Positions 14,880 to 20,224 of a DNA stretch of 20,224 nucleotides are shown here, in pieces. How positions within the stretch are numbered: position 1 is the stretch's first letter; each line of letters starts with the position of its first letter. The DNA is taken from positions 1-20,224 of IMG/VR virus record IMGVR_UViG_3300042987_000176, one strand, 5' to 3'. The notes under the pieces are model-generated. The model was not told the origin of the DNA, searched no databases, and saw nothing but the letters and a program-made list of their open reading frames with translations. This stretch comes from a virus. The position numbers and the translations under genes were made by a program.

Positions 14880-15421
14880 TTGTGTTGTTCTTCTACTTGA
14901 TATGGCGCGGCTGTGTATGCACTAACTCGTGCAGCCACTTCCATAGCACGGATGGCATCAGCGCCTGCGTAAAGAGCTCCAAGAGCGTAGGCCCCGCCAC
15001 TTCCGATGGCATAGAATCCTTCTCCACTCTTCATCACCGCCAAGTCTTGGTCGACATCAAAGAGCTCGCCACCAACTGCGATGAGAAACTGGAATCTAAG
15101 TCCATCTTTATCTTTGTCGTGCGCTTCGTCGAAGTTGTAACCATTCTCGACTAAGCATTTGCGAAGTGAAGGCATAGCCTTGACAATCATATACCGATAG
15201 GCATCTTTCTTGTCCTTCGCTGAAAATACTGGTGGCACCCAGATGTTCTGGGCTATATCACAGGGAGCCACCTCTCCCGCCCCTGCAATAAGCAGGGCGC
15301 CCCGTTGTGCAATCTTTCGCATTACAGGATGTGAATAAACTTTACCACTATCGTCAGTGATACGGCTGTCGGCTACAATGACAGACTTGTCATCATACTC
15401 AACGCCAATAATCGTAGTCAT
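14876..15421 (-). CDS. HslV/proteasome-beta-like Ntn-hydrolase, candidate head maturation protease
   Basis: The protein is 181 aa, close to the length of bacterial HslV (about 175). It begins MTTIIGVEYDDKSVIVADSR; removal of Met would expose Thr2 as the catalytic N-terminal threonine. Numbered from that Thr, Asp17 lies in the VADSRIT motif that matches proteasome beta subunits (ADSRAT). Lys35, in MRKIAQ, corresponds to Lys33 after a two-residue insertion, and IAGAG (45-49) matches the oxyanion glycine region. FYAIGSGGAYALGAL (137-151) matches the HslV AIGSGG-x-YA segment and supplies the catalytic serine. All key residues appear intact. AGGAGGGGACA precedes the ATG. No HslU- or Mpa-like ATPase is in the window. 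It follows the portal gene, where phages usually encode the prohead protease, and no other protease is visible. I infer cleavage or removal of scaffold or internal proteins. A free-standing role on host proteins is the alternative. Confidence 0.85.
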   Translation of the reverse strand: MTTIIGVEYDDKSVIVADSRITDDSGKVYSHPVMRKIAQRGALLIAGAGEVAPCDIAQNIWVPPVFSAKDKKDAYRYMIVKAMPSLRKCLVENGYNFDEAHDKDKDGLRFQFLIAVGGELFDVDQDLAVMKSGEGFYAIGSGGAYALGALYAGADAIRAMEVAARVSAYTAAPYQVEEQHK

Positions 15422-15435
15422 TGTCCCCTCCTAGA

Positions 15436-17199
15436 TTATCGTCGACGAATAGTTCTTACGCTTGCGTTAGCTTCTCCGCCGGCTGTTAGACTTGAAAGAA
15501 GACTCATGATATCTGGTGGTCCGCCTGCTTCAACTTGAGGAATAGCGCCTCCTGCCGGAGCAGCGGGAGCAGGGGACGGTTGCTCAACCATTGGTGCGCC
15601 AGCAGGAGGAACCTGTTGTTGTGGGGCAGGGAAGATTTCTTCAATTGCATCTTCAATCGCCTGTCCCTTTTGGCGTGCCTTGATTACTTGTGCAATCTTA
15701 GATACGATTTGACTTGGGTCTCCACCGCTAGCGGCAAGCTGAGGAATAGCTTGTGTGTAAGCTTGGAGTGAGGCAAGGAGCGCAGTACGCATCTCTTCAA
15801 TCTCAATCTTCTCAACCTCTTGGCTGACATTGACGCTGAATGGTAGTTCACGCATAGCCATATCTTTAGAGATAAGTTTACCACCCAAAGCCTGGAGCAT
15901 AAAGATAAGACCTTGAGCAGGGTTTAATCCTGCAAGCATTCCATAGCGTACATCTGCAGAGTAATCACCCTTGATATCCTTACGAGGATTATAGGTAATT
16001 TCATATGGAGCACCTGCATCTACACCACGAATTGTCTTTTCGTCTGGGAAAATCTTTTCATCAACTTCAAAGCAAATCTGTATTACATCACGGAGGGCGC
16101 TAGCAAAGATTGCTTGTGCAGATTTGACCTGGGTATCGAATGCGCCCATGAGAGCCTGAACGCCCTGACCCGTGACAATCGATGCGTTGACATTGCCTGT
16201 ACGGCCTTCAGGATAGCGAGCACCAACTCGTAGTTCCTGGTTCAACAAAGTCTGTTCTGTAAATGCGCCTTGTGGTAGTGTTAGTTCTACGCGGCGTACA
16301 CCTGCTGGGTTGCTTGTACGAATGACAGCATCTCCACCAAGTTGTAATTCCTGTACATCTTGTGGAAGTACGATTGGAGACTGTACCGACTTCTCTGCAG
16401 CTTCCATAGCAAGGAGTGCAAAACGGTTGCGTAGCAACTGAATACCTAGGATATCATCAAACTGTCCACGCAGTTCGCCATCGATAGATGGTTTACGTGC
16501 GACAACAATCATCATCTTACCGAGTGGATTCTTAACAGCAGACAATACAAGATTGTTCTTATCTGGTAAGTAAATTACTGACTGGTCTTTATCGTAGTAA
16601 CGAACCATCTCAATGAGAGAGTTCAAGTCTTGCTTATAACCAAGTCCACCAAGGAGCGTGCGCTCATACTCAGGGAATTGTGACACGAGTTCGCCTAGTG
16701 TCATTTGGTAACGCTTCGCAAACGCGATGCAACGACCATATCGGTCGAACTCTGGGTAAGCACCCACTGGGTTTTCTAGGCGAATACGAGGAAGCTTAGC
16801 TTCAGCATCTAATTCAATTACGAATGGTAGGAAGCCGTATGTGATGTACCAGTCCGCACCCGAATACATCTGAACGGATAGGTCAGAATGAGCAAAATAA
16901 TTGCTAGCGATGCGAGTACGCTTGTCAGCAAAAGCACGAGCGCGGTCACTCGTTTGGTTTGCCGCTGAGCAGTTAACGGCTGGCAGAGGTGCCATAACTT
17001 CCGATAGGTCTCGAGCAACAATGTCAATAAAATTTGCAACGACATTGGCATCTACTCCATCTGGAAAGAAGTCAGGATATACGCTGGCAATCTGACCTTT
17101 ACGGACAGCAAGGACATCAAGGTTGCGTGCGTCCCTGTCTGAGTTACGAAAGCGCAGCGAGTCAACGCGTGCAGCAATCTGTTCGATTGAAAGTGCCAT
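15436..17199 (-). CDS. Portal protein
   Basis: The protein is 587 aa, with its ATG at 17199 and AAGGAT just ahead. It follows terL by two small genes, as is usual for portals. The N-terminal helix ALSIEQIAARVDSLRFRNSD and IASVYPDF, the central wing region (WYITYGFLPFVIELDAEAKL, RLENPVGAYPEFDRYGRCIA) and a long helical stem region (LLRNRFALLAMEAAEKSVQS; VGARYPEGRTGNVNASIVTG; QALMGAFDTQVKSAQAIF) fit the SPP1 gp6-like portal arrangement. The C terminus from about residue 525 is Pro/Gln/Ala-rich and likely disordered (PAPQQQVPPAGAP), ending in a basic TIRRR. It would form the dodecameric ring through which DNA is packaged and ejected. The assignment rests on position and architecture. Confidence 0.85.
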   Translation of the reverse strand: MALSIEQIAARVDSLRFRNSDRDARNLDVLAVRKGQIASVYPDFFPDGVDANVVANFIDIVARDLSEVMAPLPAVNCSAANQTSDRARAFADKRTRIASNYFAHSDLSVQMYSGADWYITYGFLPFVIELDAEAKLPRIRLENPVGAYPEFDRYGRCIAFAKRYQMTLGELVSQFPEYERTLLGGLGYKQDLNSLIEMVRYYDKDQSVIYLPDKNNLVLSAVKNPLGKMMIVVARKPSIDGELRGQFDDILGIQLLRNRFALLAMEAAEKSVQSPIVLPQDVQELQLGGDAVIRTSNPAGVRRVELTLPQGAFTEQTLLNQELRVGARYPEGRTGNVNASIVTGQGVQALMGAFDTQVKSAQAIFASALRDVIQICFEVDEKIFPDEKTIRGVDAGAPYEITYNPRKDIKGDYSADVRYGMLAGLNPAQGLIFMLQALGGKLISKDMAMRELPFSVNVSQEVEKIEIEEMRTALLASLQAYTQAIPQLAASGGDPSQIVSKIAQVIKARQKGQAIEDAIEEIFPAPQQQVPPAGAPMVEQPSPAPAAPAGGAIPQVEAGGPPDIMSLLSSLTAGGEANASVRTIRRR

Positions 17200-17217
17200 G
17201 TTATCCTTTGGTTAAGA

Positions 17218-17442
17218 TTACTTGCTTGGGTAAAATGTTTTTTTGATTTTAGCTTTTGCTTTTTTAGGTATCAAATCTGGTCTACTAAATCCTGGGTCAA
17301 TTGGTCCATTACCAGAGTTTCTAGAATATATTGGCTCTACATAAGAATCATTTGGAAAATTTGGATTAGCTGCACCCCAACCAGGTTTTTTACCTGAAAC
17401 GATGTCGTCAAAAATCTTTTTGATTTTTTTATTGTCTGCCAT
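17218..17442 (-). CDS. Small Lys-rich protein, 74 aa, function unknown
   Basis: The ATG at 17442 has TTAGGAAA just ahead. The sequence has basic ends and a Pro/Asn/Gly/Ser-rich centre: MADNKKIKKIFDDIVSGKKP, then NPNFPNDSYVEPIYSRNSGN, then PKKAKAKIKKTFYPSK. The central part looks unstructured. Base composition is noticeably more A/T-rich than that of the adjacent portal and terL genes, which may mark a later insertion. No family is recognised. It sits between a basic protein and the portal in the same transcription unit. Confidence 0.65.
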   Translation of the reverse strand: MADNKKIKKIFDDIVSGKKPGWGAANPNFPNDSYVEPIYSRNSGNGPIDPGFSRPDLIPKKAKAKIKKTFYPSK

Positions 17443-17459
17443 ATTTTCCTAACTAAATC

Positions 17460-17834
17460 TTAATATGTGTTGTATGTAGGGTTGACGCTCTTGCCACCCT
17501 TACCTGTAATTCCACCAGAGGAGCGACCAGTTAATCCGCGTCGTCTATCTTCCTTTACTGCTTTTGCCGCAGCACGATTAGTTACACCTTTTGCTCTTGC
17601 AGCACTTCTATCAAGTTCAGCAGATTTAGTTTTCTGCATCATTCTTGCTGCATCTCTTTCGCCTTCGGTTGGCGTTCTACCAAGAAGTCTATCTAGTCCT
17701 CTAGCTTTTCCGCGATTGAGGTCCATTACTGTATCAGCAGTTGACTGCTGATAGTCATTTGTTTGTGCAGCATGTCTAGCCCAATAAGCTTTATCTTCAA
17801 CCTGGCTAACCGACTGGCGCTTTATCTTTGCCAT
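17460..17834 (-). CDS. Basic protein between terL and portal, 124 aa
   Basis: The ATG at 17834 has AGGAG 7 bases ahead. The protein is helical and rich in Arg, Lys and Ala: MAKIKRQSVSQVEDKAYWAR, LNRGKARGLDRLLGRTPTEG, ERDAARMMQKTKSAELDRSA and KAVKEDRRRGLTGRSSGGIT. The C-terminal 25 residues are Gly/Ser/Tyr-rich and probably flexible. It could bind DNA or the portal/terminase during packaging, but the evidence is charge and position only. A separate small terminase is not otherwise seen, and this is one alternative candidate, though it lacks a clear helix-turn-helix. Confidence 0.7.
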   Translation of the reverse strand: MAKIKRQSVSQVEDKAYWARHAAQTNDYQQSTADTVMDLNRGKARGLDRLLGRTPTEGERDAARMMQKTKSAELDRSAARAKGVTNRAAAKAVKEDRRRGLTGRSSGGITGKGGKSVNPTYNTY

Positions 17835-17843
17835 TGTTGGCTC

Positions 17844-19712
17844 CTATCCGTATGTCTGTTGCCATTGTTCTGCAATGGCTTCATCTAAGTTAATTGAGAA
17901 TCTACGCTCTGTCTGAGCTCTTGTCGCCCAGCGATTCTGCATCCATCGTGCTGACTGTGAGTGTTGCTGCATCAGTTCCCTGACGCGTATGATTGCAAAC
18001 CAGAGAGCCATCACGCAGTCGCTAGGGTTTCTAGTTTCAGGTTTCCAAGTAATCAACTGCTGTACAAGAGCCTTAAGCCCTTCACTACCTTCGTTAGAAG
18101 GAAGCTCTATCGAGTTGTTATCTTGGAATCGTCCATCTCTAAGGCTGCCAAAAAGGCTTGCCATAGAAGCCACACCGAAAGAAGTATCCCACTTATTCTT
18201 ACCAGTGAAGTGAGAATTGAGTTGGCACCCATACATCGAGAGCCAGTTACGCAAGTCGTCATCGAGTGCGTATGCTTTCTGGTGTGCGTTGATTTCAATT
18301 CGTAATTCCTGAGGCTTATACTTCTGAACCCATTCTTCAATCAGGGCTCTAATCTTCATTGGTGTTGGGTCAGTCATGTTTGCAGCATCCAACACATAAA
18401 TCATACTATCACTTCGGTTATAAGTCAAGACCACCGCTGCCGTGTTCCCCGTCATCGCAGGGTCTAGACCAATAACCGTATAAGCAGACTCTAGGTGTTT
18501 CGGGTGTCCTGGAGTACCCGGTTTAAGCGGGCCTCGCTTTCGCATACCGTTAACACATCCTGCAACTGCTGCTGGCGCGAATATAGCGTCTTCGACGACA
18601 TCTTCTTGTTGGTAGACCATCGCCCATACGGAAGGTGCCACTTCACTGCGGCGAGTAAAAAGCGAAGGGCCATCCCACTTCGGGTAGAGTCCTTCGGCGT
18701 TAGCCTCATCCTTATCGCCTTCAGGCCTGTCCGTCCACGGCCAAAGCGTTTTCCATCCTTGCGGTTTCTCATCAAACTCCAGTACGGCTGGCTGGGCAAA
18801 GTAGGTAAATGGAGATTTACCGCCAGTCCATTGTTGACCGTCCCGAATCATCTTGTATAAATCTACGGGCGCAACACGGGTCCCTACGATAAGTAGTTTC
18901 CCGTGTCGGCCTAAGCGTGTGATGACTTCTTTTTGAAGCCACTCAATTTGCTTCTCCCACTCGTGGGCATTGGAGTTCATCACAACATCGTCTAGGATAA
19001 TCAAATCGGCACGAGCACCGTAAATCTGTGAGCCAAAGCCTAGGGCTTGCACCGTAGGGTCTTTCTCACCTGAGTCTCGTCCGCTACCCAAATATATCAT
19101 ATCAGCAGACCACGTCTGTGAATCTGCTTTGTATCCACCATTCGGGCCAAAGGCCGTCTGGAGCTTAATCCAGTTAGGGTGGGAAAGTCTTGTCTTGATG
19201 GCGCTAAGGAACTTACGGGCCATACCCTGAGTCTTGGAGACCACGATGATTCTAACATTCGGGTCTACGGCTAGTCGGTAGGTCACATAGTTAATCGTGA
19301 TGACGGTGGACTTAGCGTGCTCGGGTGGTACGTTAATCAGGACTCGGTTAGCCGCGCCGGGTTCATAAACCATGGCGGGGTGTAACCATCGGGGCTCACG
19401 CCCCTCAATCAAGTCTACCCAATCCTTATGATGGTCAAAGAGCTTGGTATCTAGGAACTGCTCGCTGAACTCCTCAAAGGAGATATCCTTGAGGTTTTTT
19501 AAGTCAGCCTTAACGCCCTTGCCTTCTAGGCGGGCCTTGTCGGCCCTATCCTTGAAGTCGGTATCCTTCATCGTCCACTGGCGGAATGTTACTTCATTTC
19601 GGTTGACCGAGGCCATAGCTTGGGTGATGGTGCTACCCTGGCTCAGCTGTTGGAGCACCCGCTCCTTAGCCTCAGCCATAGGGATATCGACTTTACCCGG
19701 CTTTCGTCCCAT
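17844..19712 (-). CDS. terL: Terminase large subunit with N-terminal small-terminase-like HTH
   Basis: The protein is 622 aa, with its ATG at 19712 and GGAAGG 8 bases ahead. It is the ATP-driven DNA packaging motor and nuclease. Walker A is PPEHAKST (129-136) and Walker B is LIILDD (237-242). The coupling motif IVGTR lies at 275-279. The RNase-H-like nuclease acids are D417 in IGLDPAMTGN, E473 in RIEINAH and D565 in DCVMAL. The first 65 residues form an extra part: AEAKERVLQQLSQGSTITQA followed by RQWTMKDTDFKDRADKARLE, which reads as the helix-turn-helix of small terminase subunits (L-x-x-G-x-S/T ... W-x-x-x-D-x-x-F). No separate small terminase gene is seen. It is the first gene after the promoter at 20109-20137. 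The assignment is secure; the fused DNA-binding role is inference. Confidence 0.96.
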   Translation of the reverse strand: MGRKPGKVDIPMAEAKERVLQQLSQGSTITQAMASVNRNEVTFRQWTMKDTDFKDRADKARLEGKGVKADLKNLKDISFEEFSEQFLDTKLFDHHKDWVDLIEGREPRWLHPAMVYEPGAANRVLINVPPEHAKSTVITINYVTYRLAVDPNVRIIVVSKTQGMARKFLSAIKTRLSHPNWIKLQTAFGPNGGYKADSQTWSADMIYLGSGRDSGEKDPTVQALGFGSQIYGARADLIILDDVVMNSNAHEWEKQIEWLQKEVITRLGRHGKLLIVGTRVAPVDLYKMIRDGQQWTGGKSPFTYFAQPAVLEFDEKPQGWKTLWPWTDRPEGDKDEANAEGLYPKWDGPSLFTRRSEVAPSVWAMVYQQEDVVEDAIFAPAAVAGCVNGMRKRGPLKPGTPGHPKHLESAYTVIGLDPAMTGNTAAVVLTYNRSDSMIYVLDAANMTDPTPMKIRALIEEWVQKYKPQELRIEINAHQKAYALDDDLRNWLSMYGCQLNSHFTGKNKWDTSFGVASMASLFGSLRDGRFQDNNSIELPSNEGSEGLKALVQQLITWKPETRNPSDCVMALWFAIIRVRELMQQHSQSARWMQNRWATRAQTERRFSINLDEAIAEQWQQTYG

Positions 19713-19745
19713 AGTCAGTACCTTCCGTTAAATCACACTAATAAC

Positions 19746-19763
19746 GCCCGTCAGAAAACGGGC
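19746..19763 (-). promoter_or_regulatory. Hairpin in terL leader
   Basis: Perfect 6-bp stem GCCCGT/ACGGGC with a 6-base loop (UUUCUG on the minus-strand RNA), 33 bases before the terL ATG and just upstream of its ribosome binding site. There is no U-run after it, so termination is unlikely. It may influence translation or RNA stability. Confidence 0.45.
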
Positions 19764-19774
19764 ATAGCTTCCCC

Positions 19775-19806
19775 ATATATATTATATATTATATTATATA
19801 TTATAA
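19775..19806. repeat. 32-bp A/T-only tract of iterated ATATTATAT
   Basis: The stretch contains only A and T, built from overlapping ATATTATAT units. It is flanked by hairpins on both sides. Such tracts melt easily and occur at replication origins and strong promoters. No initiator-binding repeats are seen immediately next to it, so an origin is only a possibility. Confidence 0.6.
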
Positions 19807-19837
19807 GAAGTCGCGAAGTCTTAAACGGAGCGACTTC
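19807..19837. repeat. 8-bp inverted repeat GAAGTCGC/GCGACTTC
   Basis: Perfect arms at 19807-19814 and 19830-19837 with a 15-base centre that contains a further direct copy of GAAGTC. It could be a protein-binding dyad or a leader hairpin. It sits directly beside the A/T-only tract. Confidence 0.5.
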
Positions 19838-19840
19838 GCT

Positions 19841-19868
19841 CTATATATAAAATATATTACATATATAG
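19841..19868. repeat. 8-bp A/T-rich inverted repeat CTATATAT/ATATATAG
   Basis: Arms at 19841-19848 and 19861-19868 surround a 12-base A/T-rich centre. In such a biased stretch some complementarity is expected by chance, but the G/C-ended arms match exactly. It would be a weak stem in RNA. Confidence 0.4.
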
Positions 19869-19870
19869 AA

Positions 19871-19905
19871 AACCTGTTCAAATCGGGAAACCGAACGGGT
19901 TTCCC
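19871..19905. promoter_or_regulatory. Pair of competing hairpins
   Basis: Hairpin A pairs GGGAAACC (19885-19892) with GGTTTCCC (19898-19905) across a 5-base loop. Hairpin B pairs AACCTGTTC (19871-19879) with GAACGGGTT (19893-19901), using one G-U pair on plus-strand RNA and having one mismatch on minus-strand RNA. They share bases and cannot form together. On the plus strand, hairpin A is followed within 12 bases by TATTTTT, as in a terminator. No plus-strand gene is visible, so its use is unclear. Confidence 0.45.
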
Positions 19906-19933
19906 TAATATATTTTTAGGGGGTATACTATAA

Positions 19934-19949
19934 CTGGGCAAAAGCCCAG
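19934..19949. repeat. 6-bp stem-loop CTGGGC-AAAA-GCCCAG
   Basis: Perfect 6-bp stem with a four-base loop. The minus-strand RNA would have a UUUU loop followed by UUAUAG, and the plus-strand RNA an AAAA loop. It lacks a true U-tract either way. It is one of several structures in the leader. Confidence 0.45.
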
Positions 19950-20032
19950 GTCAGAAGGATATTGGGGGCTTATAACAGAAAATTTTGGGGTGAGAATATA
20001 ATAGCGTATCGTCGCGAGTTTATTCATGGGTG

Positions 20033-20045
20033 GGTCAAAGTGACC
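20033..20045. promoter_or_regulatory. Palindrome GGTCA-AAG-TGACC
   Basis: Perfect 5-bp arms with a 3-base centre, about 57 bases into the predicted leader. Size and symmetry suit a dimeric repressor site or a short stem. No second copy was seen in the window. Confidence 0.35.
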
Positions 20046-20062
20046 TACATCACACCACCGAC

Positions 20063-20106
20063 CCTGAGAGTTTCCTGAGAACTTCCTGAGAGTTTCCTGA
20101 GAATTG
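20063..20106. repeat. Four tandem 11-bp repeats at the transcription start
   Basis: Units 20063-20073 and 20085-20095 are identical (CCTGAGAGTTT). Unit 20074-20084 is CCTGAGAACTT and unit 20096-20106 is CCTGAGAATTG. The period of 11 bp is about one helical turn, so copies face the same side of the DNA. The array directly follows the -10 box of the leftward promoter, with the predicted start near 20102 inside it. It looks like a cooperative protein-binding array. An RNA element is the alternative: on the transcript each unit gives an AGGAA- or AGGG-like motif. Confidence 0.8.
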
Positions 20107-20108
20107 GC

Positions 20109-20137
20109 ATTATACCATGACTCTCTGAGTCTGTCAA
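20109..20137 (-). promoter_or_regulatory. Consensus extended -10 sigma70 promoter, leftward
   Basis: Read on the minus strand: -35 TTGACA (20137-20132), 17-base spacer, TG one base before the -10 box, and -10 TATAAT (20114-20109). Every element matches the housekeeping sigma consensus. The predicted start is near 20102. It points at terL with no other gene between, so it is probably the main promoter of the morphogenesis operon. Such a strong match is likely kept in check by the adjacent operator-like sequences. Confidence 0.85.
20119..20131. promoter_or_regulatory. Operator-like palindrome in promoter spacer
   Basis: GACTC-TCT-GAGTC has perfect 5-bp arms and lies wholly within the 17-base spacer between -35 and -10. 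A dimer bound here would block RNA polymerase. No second copy of the full site was seen. Confidence 0.5.
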
Positions 20138-20162
20138 GTAATAAACATGTGATTTCCGTCAT

Positions 20163-20176
20163 AGAACAAATGTTCT
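20163..20176. promoter_or_regulatory. LexA/SOS-box-like palindrome AGAACAAATGTTCT
   Basis: Perfect dyad whose core GAAC-AAAT-GTTC fits the Gram-positive DinR/LexA consensus GAACRNRYGTTC, and the looser GAAC-N4-GTTC core of actinobacterial SOS boxes. It lies 25 bp upstream of the -35 box. It may serve the leftward promoter or a rightward gene outside the window. A phage repressor with similar half-sites is the alternative. Confidence 0.55.
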
Positions 20177-20184
20177 AATAATTT

Positions 20185-20209
20185 ATGGGGTGGCGGACTC
20201 TCCCCCCAT
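20185..20209. repeat. ATGGGG/CCCCAT inverted repeat near right edge
   Basis: Arms at 20185-20190 and 20204-20209 with a 13-base centre; a run of six C precedes the second arm's end and another C-run closes the window. G/C runs beside terminase genes are compatible with a cohesive-end or packaging site, but nothing here proves it. Confidence 0.3.
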
Positions 20210-20224
20210 GCCCTTAGCCCCCCC

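Larger units (their letters stand above)
19713..20224. other. Gene-free control region upstream of terL
   Basis: About 510 bases without a credible gene. On the minus strand it holds an SOS-box-like palindrome, a strong promoter, four 11-bp repeats and a series of hairpins, giving a predicted 390-nt 5' leader for the late operon. An A/T-only tract lies near the terL end and a G/C-run palindrome near the right edge. A packaging site (cos or pac) or origin may also be here, since such sites often lie beside terminase genes. The individual elements are listed separately. Confidence 0.75.

Noticed and set aside
19934-19949. Stem-loop as an intrinsic terminator
   Set aside because: The stem is only 6 bp and no U-run follows on either strand.
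19997-20002. A plus-strand TATAAT as a rightward promoter
   Set aside because: No acceptable -35 box lies 16-18 bases upstream, and no plus-strand gene follows in the window.
20063-20106. The 11-bp repeats as a CRISPR array
   Set aside because: Units are contiguous with no spacers and far shorter than CRISPR repeats.
19905-20162. An 85-codon minus-strand frame upstream of terL
   Set aside because: It runs through the -35/-10 boxes, the 11-bp repeats and a hairpin. The predicted transcript starts inside it, it has no ribosome binding site, and the residues show no protein-like pattern.

Overview
The window reads as one end of the virion-assembly half of a tailed double-stranded DNA phage. 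All convincing genes lie on the minus strand and are read from right to left. They are packed with ATGA, GTGA or TAATG junctions and mostly strong AGGAGG-type ribosome binding sites. There is no tRNA, rRNA, transposase, integrase or CRISPR array. The N4-gp56-type capsid, and the absence of a tape-measure or major tail gene between capsid and fibre, point to a short-tailed (podovirus-like) particle. A Gram-positive/actinobacterial style LexA box and G+C in the mid-40s % (by eye, not computed) fit a low-GC actinobacterial host. That host call is an inference and is weak.

Right end (19713-20224): a gene-free regulatory leader of about 0.5 kb. It holds a GAAC-N4-GTTC SOS-box-like palindrome, a consensus extended -10 sigma70 promoter firing leftward with a palindrome in its spacer, four 11-bp tandem repeats at the predicted transcription start, several hairpins and a 32-bp A/T-only tract. 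The predicted 5' leader is about 390 nt long and ends at terL.

Packaging and head genes (19712-14174): large terminase with a small-terminase-like helix-turn-helix at its N terminus, two small basic or disordered proteins, the portal, a proteasome/HslV-like N-terminal-threonine hydrolase where a capsid maturation protease is expected, an 80-aa protein and a Gly/Pro/Ala-rich protein.

Internal or ejected proteins (14174-5880): a 1619-aa giant with glycine-zipper hydrophobic segments, then three proteins of 331, 308 and 502 aa. The last carries two near-identical repeats and seems to share a module with the 308-aa protein. Scaffold (5759-5280) and major capsid protein (5248-4046, with an inserted Thr/Ser-rich beta domain) follow. 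A GCAA-tetraloop hairpin closes the capsid message.

Left part (3981-1): two small head-completion candidates, a run of six very basic small proteins (46-131 aa, including a DUF6496-like one), a 91-aa protein, a 308-aa head-tail adaptor/nozzle candidate, and a tail fibre that runs off the left edge. The most unusual element is the HslV-like hydrolase inside the head operon. The SOS-box/promoter/11-bp-repeat control region comes next.
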